This document shows, piece by piece, positions 15,670-23,206 of a stretch of DNA of 35,219 nucleotides (position 1 is the first letter of the stretch; each line of letters starts with the position of its first letter). The DNA comes from Fibrobacter sp. (GTDB lineage Bacteria > Fibrobacterota > Chitinivibrionia > Chitinivibrionales > Chitinispirillaceae): positions 1 through 35,219 of the forward strand of contig JAAYPC010000180.1 in NCBI GenBank assembly GCA_012519985.1, read 5' to 3'. A program made the position numbers and the translations under genes. The notes below the pieces were generated by a model, which was not told where the DNA came from, made no database searches, and was given only the letters and a program-made list of their open reading frames with translations.

Positions 15670-16926
15670 TTAATAGTATCCTTTTCGCTCTATCGGAAGT
15701 ACGATGGAAAAGACTGTAACATCATCAATACAGTCAAAAAAGATTCTTCCCCCGTGCTCTTCGATAATTTTATGTGAAATACTCAGACCCAGTCCTGTTC
15801 CCTGACCCGGAGGCCTGGTACTGAAAAACGGATCGAATATTCTTGATCGATTTGCCTCAGGAATCCCGGTACCATTGTCACTAATAGTGATCAGTATATT
15901 CTCTTCATCCTGAAGCTGTGTAGAAATAAGTAACAGGCCACTGAAACTGATATTGTTCTGTAAACATATCTGTTTTTTTTCAAGTATCGATTGTACTGCA
16001 TTGGAGATGACATTTATGATTACCTGCTCTATTTTGGCAGGATCACAATGAATCAGAGGTAAAGATTTCTCAAAATTGAATCGTTGATGAATTTCACTCA
16101 TCCCCGGATAATGGATCACTTCTACTGCCTTGATTATCAGTGAGTTGATACTAATCAGAACGCTGGTGCTATCTGCTTTTCGCGAGAGATAAAGCAGATC
16201 GCGCATGATACTGGTGGCGCGTGCAGAAGAATCCAGAATCGCCCTGACTCTTTCTATTCCCCTCTCATTGAGTCCATATTTCTGGGGCATTTCAAGCAGA
16301 TTGACTGCCATACCGGAAATTCCAGACAAGGGATTGTTCATCTCATGGGCTATCCCTGCGGTCATAATTCCAATACTTGCCAGCTTTTCCGAACGGATCA
16401 ACTGTTCACTGATACGCTTTTCATCAGTTACTTCTCTTGTAAATTCGATTACATGTACTACCCTGCCCGTTTCATCCGAAACCGGATAAGTTTTCATTTC
16501 AAAAAACTTGTTTTCATCAGCTTCTTTTACCCGGATACCTTTGCGTACAACGACTTCCCCGGAAAGAAATGTTCCGGAAGCAGGACAATCTGAACAAATG
16601 GAATCTCTTTTCCAGAGTGTCTGGTAACAATGTTTTCCAAGCAGTTTTTTTATGGGTTGCCCAACCAGGGCCGCATAGCTTTTGTTCACCCGGATAATGG
16701 TGAACTTTTTATCAATAATACAGATAGCCTCGGTGATTGCATCAAAAACCGTCTCAAGTTCCTTCTTGCTGATCCTTATCTGTTCATCCAGAGTAACTTT
16801 TTTGGGAACTTCGATGGTTGAATCACTGTCAAAAAGTTCATATCTGCGCTGTGTCTCCCTCTTAACCCACCAATAAGCACAGCCAATTGCCAAAACTATT
16901 AACAGGACAGGTAATAATTGAATCAT
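15670..16926 (-). CDS. membrane-anchored PAS sensor histidine kinase
   Basis: 418 aa. One N-terminal transmembrane helix (about 3-21) without a sizeable periplasmic domain, then a linker, a PAS domain (about 53-165), HisKA with phospho-acceptor H194 in GIAHEMNNPLSGISG, and an HATPase domain with N-box (IINVISNAVQSI), DNGTG, and GTGLGLSISHKIIEEHGG. The PAS domain has cysteines C100, C111 and C114 in a KHCYQTLW...CSDCPA pattern that recurs in cytosolic PAS sensors of anaerobes and could bind a metal or respond to redox state. It probably phosphorylates the receiver protein encoded just downstream. The 590 bases upstream contain a 43-bp tandem repeat and a GC-rich palindrome. Confidence 0.92.
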   Translation of the reverse strand: MIQLLPVLLIVLAIGCAYWWVKRETQRRYELFDSDSTIEVPKKVTLDEQIRISKKELETVFDAITEAICIIDKKFTIIRVNKSYAALVGQPIKKLLGKHCYQTLWKRDSICSDCPASGTFLSGEVVVRKGIRVKEADENKFFEMKTYPVSDETGRVVHVIEFTREVTDEKRISEQLIRSEKLASIGIMTAGIAHEMNNPLSGISGMAVNLLEMPQKYGLNERGIERVRAILDSSARATSIMRDLLYLSRKADSTSVLISINSLIIKAVEVIHYPGMSEIHQRFNFEKSLPLIHCDPAKIEQVIINVISNAVQSILEKKQICLQNNISFSGLLLISTQLQDEENILITISDNGTGIPEANRSRIFDPFFSTRPPGQGTGLGLSISHKIIEEHGGRIFFDCIDDVTVFSIVLPIERKGYY

Positions 16927-17154
16927 ACCTATCCAGACCTCTTTTCTTATTTAAAAGTCTTATGGTCTGTGGCCAGTTTTTCCCTGGAATGATCCCGGGT
17001 TTATAATAATAGTATGACATGAATTTAATAAAGGTGCAAGTTAAAGCTATATATCGAATTGACTCTCTTACCGGCAGTTCCAGCTATCAGTCCAAAACCC
17101 ACCAGAACTGATCACAATTGGCCAATCCACCTCTAATTGGCGGCAAAAAATTTT

Positions 17155-17376
17155 CATAATACTCCTAGCACCTTTCTTTATGCTATAATGGTCTCACCAT
17201 TGTACTCCTAGAAAAGGTGCTAGGAGTATTATGGTGATACCATTGCACTCCTAGATAAGATGCTAGGAGTATCATGGTGATACCATTGCACTTCTCGATA
17301 AGATGCTAGGAGCATCATGGTGATACCATTACGCTCCTAGATAAGATGCTAGGAGTATTATGAGATTCCATTACTG
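17155..17376. repeat. 43-bp tandem repeat array with two hairpins per unit
   Basis: Full units start at 17219, 17262 and 17305, exactly 43 bases apart, and each begins GCTAGGAG. A shorter degenerate unit (37 bases) starts at 17182, a partial unit at 17348, and a half-unit in front starts about 17155. Each unit contains ATGGT-GAT-ACCAT, and each junction contains ACTCCTAG-ATAAGATG-CTAGGAGT, so the array can fold into alternating small hairpins. There are no unique spacers, so it is not CRISPR. It lies in the gap between the PrkA paralogue and the sensor kinase. Nothing else recognisable was seen in 16927-17154. Confidence 0.9.
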
Positions 17377-17410
17377 AATTCCAATAATAAATCCGCTCAT
17401 TAAGGCCAGT

Positions 17411-17505
17411 CCCCTAAATCTCCCGATGCCCCCCCTTTGCCCGCCCCCTAATCCCCCAAAGGGGGATTAGGGGGCATCGGGATTTAGGGGTCTGGGATTT
17501 AGAGA
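17411..17505. repeat. GC-rich nested palindrome at the end of the PrkA operon
   Basis: CCCCCTAATCCCCC (17444-17457) and its exact complement GGGGGATTAGGGGG (17461-17474) form a 14-bp stem with a three-base AAA loop. Outside it, CCCCTAAATCTCCCGATG (17411-17428) pairs with CATCGGGATTTAGGGG (17475-17490) with a two-base bulge, and GGGATTTAGAG follows. The structure starts just past the stop of the minus-strand gene at 17517, so it would form at the 3' end of that message, where it could stop RNA polymerase or protect against exonucleases. It has no T-tract, so it is not a standard intrinsic terminator. It is related to the cluster at 10514-10720. Confidence 0.85.
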
Positions 17506-17516
17506 GCTCCGATACC

Positions 17517-19811
17517 TCACTTGCTCCCAAACATCCTGGCTAAATCGTTATCAATGACATAAATACACATTTCCTTGGCCCCCTGTTCGGTATAACCGAA
17601 CTTTCTTTGAAGATTCCGGATAAGATATTTAACATCCACTCTGATTCTCTTGTCATAGGTCTTGAAATCAGAAGTGTTGTAATCTTTAATTCCTCTGCGG
17701 AAATTATCATTATCCAGAAACGGATCCAGAACTTTCTCTTTGATATTCTGGACATAACGTTCATGAAGACGCTTGTATATTTCTGTCTCAATAACCGGTT
17801 TCTGCTCCAGCATTATTTCCTGTGTCAAAGCTTTTGAGGTATAATCCCGCTGAACAGTCTCTCTGAACTCACGTCTCATATTACTGCTTGCATCAACACC
17901 TAAAAGCCGGTTTTCAATTGAGCTGAGATACTCCTCTGTGATTCGCAGTTTATCTTTGGTATATGCACACACCTCTACTGCAGGGGGTTCAAAATTAACA
18001 GCAAAAAGATAATTGAGAATGTCACGGCTTATCTGTCGCTCATTATAATAATAGAGAGACTCTTTTACTTCCTGAAGCACGGTGTAATTGTACATACGGA
18101 TCAGTGAGTCAAGAAAACCCGAGGGAATAGACTGCATCAGATCCCTCTTTTTACGGGTAAAAAAGTCGCAGAGCATCGACATATTGATCAATTTGTCATG
18201 CTTGCTGTAAGTGGCAAAAAACTCATTGAAAATTCTTATCGAATCCCTTCCTGAAATACCACTCACTCCCTCTCTGTCTGACTCTGCAAGAATCCTTCTT
18301 CTTCGCTTGGCAGTCAGCTTTTTACGATCCTCCTCGCTCAGCCACTGGGGAATCACTCCCGAATAGATCTCCATCTTTAACAACTGAAGATTGTCATCGC
18401 AATAAAGATTGTATTTCCTGGGATCTCCAATCCACTCGAGCAGCGCCTCAGAGCGGGTAGTAAGTCTGGATGATATTATCACCCTGGCAAAATTGGTCAG
18501 TATCCTGGGAAGAAAAAGCTCCTCTATCTGTGTACCGAAAGTACTGCGGTATATTTTTACCTCTGTATTTACATCCATCACGTATGGTATGTTTATATAA
18601 TCGATCCGGTCAGAAAATGATTTGAACTCCTTTATGTTTTTCTGATCCTCAGGATTCATGATGGCTAACAGCAGTGAATTGACATTCTCCTCAATATCCT
18701 CCACCTTGTGAACCCCTTCACTTATGATGTTATGCAAATCGATAAATCTTTCGGTGTTGTGTGCCTTAATATCCATTAATGCATATACACCATTATTGGT
18801 TTTTGCATAACGCGAATAGAGATAATGTACCTCGGTAGAGTTTTTCAACAATGAATTCAGTCGCGCCTGTATAGCCGGATTATGAAGCACCTTGTTTTTC
18901 AAAGGTGTATCGCCGGGATTAAACACACTTATCCCTTCCCCAATTCTTCTGTTAAACCGGTAGGGACGCGCCCAGATCATCTTGTGAACCTCTTCAGGAC
19001 TTTTCAGATTGTTTAATAATGCCTGATAGAGTGCACTGCAGAACGTACAGGGCTTGTCTTTAAATAGCCAGTGATAACTTCTGTCCGAAAAAAGTTTATC
19101 TCTGAAAGGAGAATCTTCAAAAATTTCTGAGAAAAATCTTTCCCGGTGATCCCTGGGTATTATCAGTAATGGATGATCGTGACTTGGGCATGGAATCTCT
19201 ATAATTCCATCCACAGTCACAGGAACATGGGTATCGATTCCTGAACAACCGGTAACATTATCCCGTTCTGCTGCCAGAAGAGCTGTCAACTGCTCAACAA
19301 CCGGAGATCCTGGATAATCCTGAATAGGACCAAACAGGGAAGGGTCGATTCTCCAGATCAATTCATACCTCATCCCTTCTTCAATATTTGCATAGGTTTC
19401 AAATTTCCTCAGCAGATTATTGAGAAATGTGCTTTTGCCACATCCGGGAGGGCCATTGAAAATGTAAATTTTATTCTGTTGTGAGCCCCGTTTCATGCTG
19501 TTGACCAGATTTACCAGTCGATTGGCAAAAAGACGGTCAGCAAAGAAGGGACGGTCACTGTCTTTTTCGAAAAGTCTGCTGCAGTCATAGCAAACATAAT
19601 GCACCGATTCCGGATCATTGGGATATTCATCTATTCCTTCTCCCAGATACCATTCGATCATGTCGTGAAATAACTGAAACACATTGCGCAGGTGAATCTC
19701 CGGATTTTCCAGAACTTTATTGATAAACATATCAAAAGATATCGGCGGATTTTGACCTCTGTCAGTCATACACCTGTTTAGGTTTTGCAGTGCTTTTTGT
19801 ACCCTGTCCAT
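17517..19811 (-). CDS. second PrkA-like AAA+ ATPase/kinase
   Basis: 764 aa, longer than typical PrkA (about 640-690). Residues about 86-110 (FFADRLFANRLVNLVNSMKRG) lead into the Walker A loop GPPGCGKST (120-128). A PrkA-like region (CPSHDHPLLIIPRDHR), an arginine-rich centre, and a C-terminal domain ending RKFGYTEQGAKEMCIYVIDND are typical of the PrkA kinase-like tail. Distinctive are cysteine pairs YVCYDC (C74, C77) and CTFC within the AAA region, which might bind zinc. Family members (E. coli YeaG, Bacillus PrkA) are described as serine kinases and AAA+ proteins linked to stationary-phase stress and sporulation. It follows SpoVR after 201 bases. It clearly differs from the other PrkA here and may be its partner or a specialised paralogue. 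Confidence 0.85.
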   Translation of the reverse strand: MDRVQKALQNLNRCMTDRGQNPPISFDMFINKVLENPEIHLRNVFQLFHDMIEWYLGEGIDEYPNDPESVHYVCYDCSRLFEKDSDRPFFADRLFANRLVNLVNSMKRGSQQNKIYIFNGPPGCGKSTFLNNLLRKFETYANIEEGMRYELIWRIDPSLFGPIQDYPGSPVVEQLTALLAAERDNVTGCSGIDTHVPVTVDGIIEIPCPSHDHPLLIIPRDHRERFFSEIFEDSPFRDKLFSDRSYHWLFKDKPCTFCSALYQALLNNLKSPEEVHKMIWARPYRFNRRIGEGISVFNPGDTPLKNKVLHNPAIQARLNSLLKNSTEVHYLYSRYAKTNNGVYALMDIKAHNTERFIDLHNIISEGVHKVEDIEENVNSLLLAIMNPEDQKNIKEFKSFSDRIDYINIPYVMDVNTEVKIYRSTFGTQIEELFLPRILTNFARVIISSRLTTRSEALLEWIGDPRKYNLYCDDNLQLLKMEIYSGVIPQWLSEEDRKKLTAKRRRRILAESDREGVSGISGRDSIRIFNEFFATYSKHDKLINMSMLCDFFTRKKRDLMQSIPSGFLDSLIRMYNYTVLQEVKESLYYYNERQISRDILNYLFAVNFEPPAVEVCAYTKDKLRITEEYLSSIENRLLGVDASSNMRREFRETVQRDYTSKALTQEIMLEQKPVIETEIYKRLHERYVQNIKEKVLDPFLDNDNFRRGIKDYNTSDFKTYDKRIRVDVKYLIRNLQRKFGYTEQGAKEMCIYVIDNDLARMFGSK

Positions 19812-20012
19812 GTATGTTTTGATTCCCCTTTTTCCTGATTGATTTTTAGATCATCCCTGAAGAATATGAGCCTTTTTCATTCCCGTTCTTCGGTTTAGAT
19901 ATTTTTTCAGATTGCTTCTGATTAAATATTGTTTTGATATTAATTCCGTTTTTTTCTGATTTAATATTTTTACGCCATTTTTATTACCAAATACCTGAGC
20001 AGTTATATATTT

Positions 20013-21656
20013 CTATTCCAGATCTTTTTTGGTCAGTTTCCGGTCCTTCATTGTGTAAAGAACTCTTTTCCATTTGATATTTTTTTTATCTTCAGGTTTT
20101 TCCGGAGCAGAGCCTCCATAGCGCCTCGATTCCTGTGCAGACTGTACAATTTCACTTGTTTCAAGCTGTACCGGAGCACCCCACAGATACTCTATCCCCA
20201 TCATGGTATTAGAAATAAACTCGGTAACCAATGGTTTACCTTCGAAATGATGATTCAGGTAAAGCTCACCATTATCGCTCTTATTCTGGTCTACCTCAAT
20301 TGAAGGTGGATGATACAACTGTTCACGAAGCATCTCTTTGTAGTCATCAGCTTTTCTGCTTTTTATGTAGTACTCCCACACCATACGCTCCTGATTGAGC
20401 CGACGGCCGGCAACAAAAAGATCATGTTTATCTACGAAATCCTGATCTGTGAAATATTCTATGAATAAACTGTCACATAAGTTTTTCCGCACTTCAAAAA
20501 TGTATTCACGGCCGTTCCTTGCACCGGTATCATACTTTTCACGATCCTTTACATCCATGATCTTTCTGAAATTCATGCAATATTTTCCCTTGTCAGCAGT
20601 CTCCTCTATATGCTGAAATAAACGCATACCCAGAGCATAAGGATTAAGCCCGATTCTAGGCATAGCAGCAACACCTGAATGAACTCTGGCAAAGTCAACT
20701 TCATGACCTTTTATCCGATCATCTGCCAAAAAAAGATATTCATGCCAATAGCTGGCCCACCCTTCATTCATTATCTTGGTACGGATCTGAGGTTGAAAAA
20801 ACAGGGATGTCTTACGAACCACCTCGATAACAGAACACATCCAGGCGTTCTGATCACGACGCAGGAAATCGGAATTTTTCATTATGTACTGAAGCAGATC
20901 ACTTTTTGGAGCCTGTAAACGCTGCCCGTACTTTGCCAGCAAGGAATTAAACTCCGGATGCTTCTGTCTGATCTCTGTAAAAAAGATCTGTTCCGCTTTC
21001 TCCTTATATTCCTCTGCATATTTATTATACCTGTCCAGCTCTTTCATATACTCAGTAATTGGTACATTTTGAATCGACTGTAAAAAGACATCGAAATAAA
21101 AGTTAAGTGAAGAAGACTCATTCTGATGTGGAAGAGTATCGAACTGAATAAGATCCGAATAGTACCCCACAAGATTGTCTATTCCCCTGGCAAATTCTAT
21201 GATGTAATCAACCCAGCGACCCTTCTCAGAGCGCATTCTGGCAATCAGCCTTTTATCTGAAAGCGCCTGGCCTGTAAAGTCGATATCCCAGGTATTACGG
21301 AAATACACATTATTCTGAAAAAAATCGATATGGGCCAGCACATGATAAAAAATCATCACATTGAGCCAGTCAGGATTATTGTCATTGTAAAAAGAGATTG
21401 CAGGACGAGTATTTATCACTGTTTCATAAGGGTTCGACGGATATAACTCATATCTGCCTTTTTCCCGCAACACTTCAACGTCATGAACCCAGTAATCGTA
21501 AAGAGTGGGTATCATTAATTTAGGTGTCAGCTCAATAAGGTCGCGGTTGGTAACTATATATTCCAGAGTTTCATCCTGAAAGTTGAGCCCTGCTTTTCTG
21601 GCTCTTTCCTTGCAACCTTCCATTATACTTTTGGTTTTCTGATCTATCAATTCCAT
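20013..21656 (-). CDS. spoVR: SpoVR family protein
   Basis: 547 aa, within the family range. The N-terminal part (residues about 10-130) has the SpoVR pattern: helical start, TPKLMIPTLYDYWVHDVE, YELYPSNPYETVINTRPAISFYNDNN, and MIFYHVLAHIDFFQNN. Further on are NEGWASYWHEYL and NPYALGMRLFQHIEE, both highly conserved in SpoVR/YcgB. Bacillus SpoVR affects spore cortex formation; in Gram-negative bacteria the gene travels with prkA and yeaH and is linked to starvation/stress. Its molecular activity is unknown, and the His/Glu-containing conserved helices resemble metal sites. No signal peptide. GGGAG lies about 12 bases from the ATG. The 155 bases upstream carry TTCG-rich repeats. Confidence 0.95.
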   Translation of the reverse strand: MELIDQKTKSIMEGCKERARKAGLNFQDETLEYIVTNRDLIELTPKLMIPTLYDYWVHDVEVLREKGRYELYPSNPYETVINTRPAISFYNDNNPDWLNVMIFYHVLAHIDFFQNNVYFRNTWDIDFTGQALSDKRLIARMRSEKGRWVDYIIEFARGIDNLVGYYSDLIQFDTLPHQNESSSLNFYFDVFLQSIQNVPITEYMKELDRYNKYAEEYKEKAEQIFFTEIRQKHPEFNSLLAKYGQRLQAPKSDLLQYIMKNSDFLRRDQNAWMCSVIEVVRKTSLFFQPQIRTKIMNEGWASYWHEYLFLADDRIKGHEVDFARVHSGVAAMPRIGLNPYALGMRLFQHIEETADKGKYCMNFRKIMDVKDREKYDTGARNGREYIFEVRKNLCDSLFIEYFTDQDFVDKHDLFVAGRRLNQERMVWEYYIKSRKADDYKEMLREQLYHPPSIEVDQNKSDNGELYLNHHFEGKPLVTEFISNTMMGIEYLWGAPVQLETSEIVQSAQESRRYGGSAPEKPEDKKNIKWKRVLYTMKDRKLTKKDLE

Positions 21657-21747
21657 CTATTTTCGAATCTCCCTCTTGTCCCTTCAAAAGTCCGGCAAAA
21701 CCATGTGACATTTTCAACCAACCCATTTCGAGTTTTCTTGTTTGGAA

Positions 21748-21811
21748 TTTCGAATTTCGAATTTTTAATTTTCTTTACTTCGATATTCGTCATTCGTTAT
21801 TCGATATTCAA
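21748..21811. repeat. TTCG-rich heptamer repeat between yeaH and spoVR
   Basis: TTTCGAA occurs twice in tandem near 21748-21763. Then four 7-base units, TATTCGT, CATTCGT, TATTCGA and TATTCAA, run from 21784 to 21811, ending directly at the yeaH stop codon. The intervening sequence is almost pure A/T. In the mRNA this is the spoVR leader (GAATA/ACGAAT words). No protein or stable stem is predicted from it. Confidence 0.65.
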
Positions 21812-23203
21812 TTAAAGCACTTCCTGAGAGATCATCCTTCTGATTCCCTCAATTAATCTTGCTTCATCTGCATCTTCGGTCATGGTATCCATTCGCAGCA
21901 AATCGGATTTGGCGGTAAGCAGTCCCGAATTTTCCAGGTAGGTCTGAACTTCGGTTTTCTCATTGCCTGTATAATTATGCGATACTATGGTAATTCCCAT
22001 ACGGCTTGCATATTCCAGGATTCTCTTAAGCTCCGGAACCGTTTTCTCTCCTGTAGTGTCCCAGTCGTCGCCATCTGTACCATGAAACACATAGATATTG
22101 TATTCCTGAGCCAGATTTTCCTCTTCTACGATTCTGTTTACCAGATTGTAGGCTGCAGCCACCTGTGTGCCACCTGCAACTCTTGAGTTGTAATAAGTGT
22201 AAAAGTCAGGAACTTCCCTGGCGCTGGTATCATGAAGAATAAATCTTGTCTCCACTCTTCGTGAGTACTGGTAAAGAAGCCAGCTATAAATGAGTACATG
22301 CTGAGCAACAACCAGTTCTGTACATTTTCCCTCCATGGAACCGGAGTAATCCCTTACAAAGAATACCATTGCCTGAGATTCATAATCCTTTTCCTGAGAT
22401 AATACCCTGTAGATTTTATCTCCTGGGGACACGATCATTTCCGTAGTATCTAATTCATTAACATCGGAAATTCTTCCCAGACCAAAATTGGTCTGAAGAA
22501 CCTTTCTGAGGGTTGCCTTCTTATCAAGCACCTGTCCAAAACCGCGGTTCTTATCGGTAATATCATAGGTATACCTGGTGAGAGATCTTCGTGTCCCCCT
22601 GTCCTTAAGGTTGGGCAACTCGAATTTCTCGGTAAGAATCCGCCCCAGATCATAGGCAGTTGACTGGATGTCATGAGAGGCATCATCGCCTTCCCCGGCT
22701 CCATTTCCTTCACCCTGTTCGGGCCGAACCGGCTGTTCACCAATTATCTCACCCTCTTCACCCTGACCGGTTCCACTAGATTCCCCACTGTCTGTATAAT
22801 TCATAGTAGAATCATGCATGAACTTTTCTTCCACAGTAGTTGGAACTATGACTATGGATCCGCCATCAATTTTTCCCGGTTTTATCAGACGGCCTACCTG
22901 TATCTTACGTGGAAAGCCATCCTTTTCCCTTTGCCGGTCCCGTTCCAACAGCTCATCCATGGATGCCAGTGCGCTGACAGGTGTTGCGCTGATATTCTTG
23001 TCCTGTAACATTACCAGATCAGAATATCTGTATAACTCTCCTGCCTTAAAAGGTTCCGATGAAACATCAGTATTGATTTTATGAACCTTTGGTCCATTGA
23101 GTTCCTTAAGCATTCTCTGCTCTTTCTCAACAGGAAGGCCCCTTTGCCTGATCTCCAGGAAAAGTTCTTCGGCTGATTTCTCAATTTCACTGTTACTATT
23201 CAT
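21812..23203 (-). CDS. yeaH: YeaH/YhbH family (DUF444) protein with a von Willebrand A-like domain
   Basis: 463 aa. The N-terminus is charged and helical. An acidic Gly/Ser/Glu-rich segment (about 137-175, GEEGEIIGEQPVRPEQGEG) is the usual flexible region of DUF444 proteins. The C-terminal half is a vWA fold with the metal-site motif RDYSGSM (D285, S287, S289), and later HGTDGDDW as a probable further metal ligand region. E. coli YeaH is encoded directly after the PrkA homologue YeaG and acts with it in nitrogen-starvation and stress survival. The vWA domain next to an AAA+ partner recalls MoxR-vWA pairs. Here yeaH starts three bases after the prkA stop, so translation is likely coupled. Confidence 0.93.
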   Translation of the reverse strand: MNSNSEIEKSAEELFLEIRQRGLPVEKEQRMLKELNGPKVHKINTDVSSEPFKAGELYRYSDLVMLQDKNISATPVSALASMDELLERDRQREKDGFPRKIQVGRLIKPGKIDGGSIVIVPTTVEEKFMHDSTMNYTDSGESSGTGQGEEGEIIGEQPVRPEQGEGNGAGEGDDASHDIQSTAYDLGRILTEKFELPNLKDRGTRRSLTRYTYDITDKNRGFGQVLDKKATLRKVLQTNFGLGRISDVNELDTTEMIVSPGDKIYRVLSQEKDYESQAMVFFVRDYSGSMEGKCTELVVAQHVLIYSWLLYQYSRRVETRFILHDTSAREVPDFYTYYNSRVAGGTQVAAAYNLVNRIVEEENLAQEYNIYVFHGTDGDDWDTTGEKTVPELKRILEYASRMGITIVSHNYTGNEKTEVQTYLENSGLLTAKSDLLRMDTMTEDADEARLIEGIRRMISQEVL

Positions 23204-23206
23204 TTT

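Noticed and set aside
17155-17376. Possible CRISPR array
   Set aside because: Units are contiguous 43-bp tandem repeats without unique spacers, and no cas genes are present.
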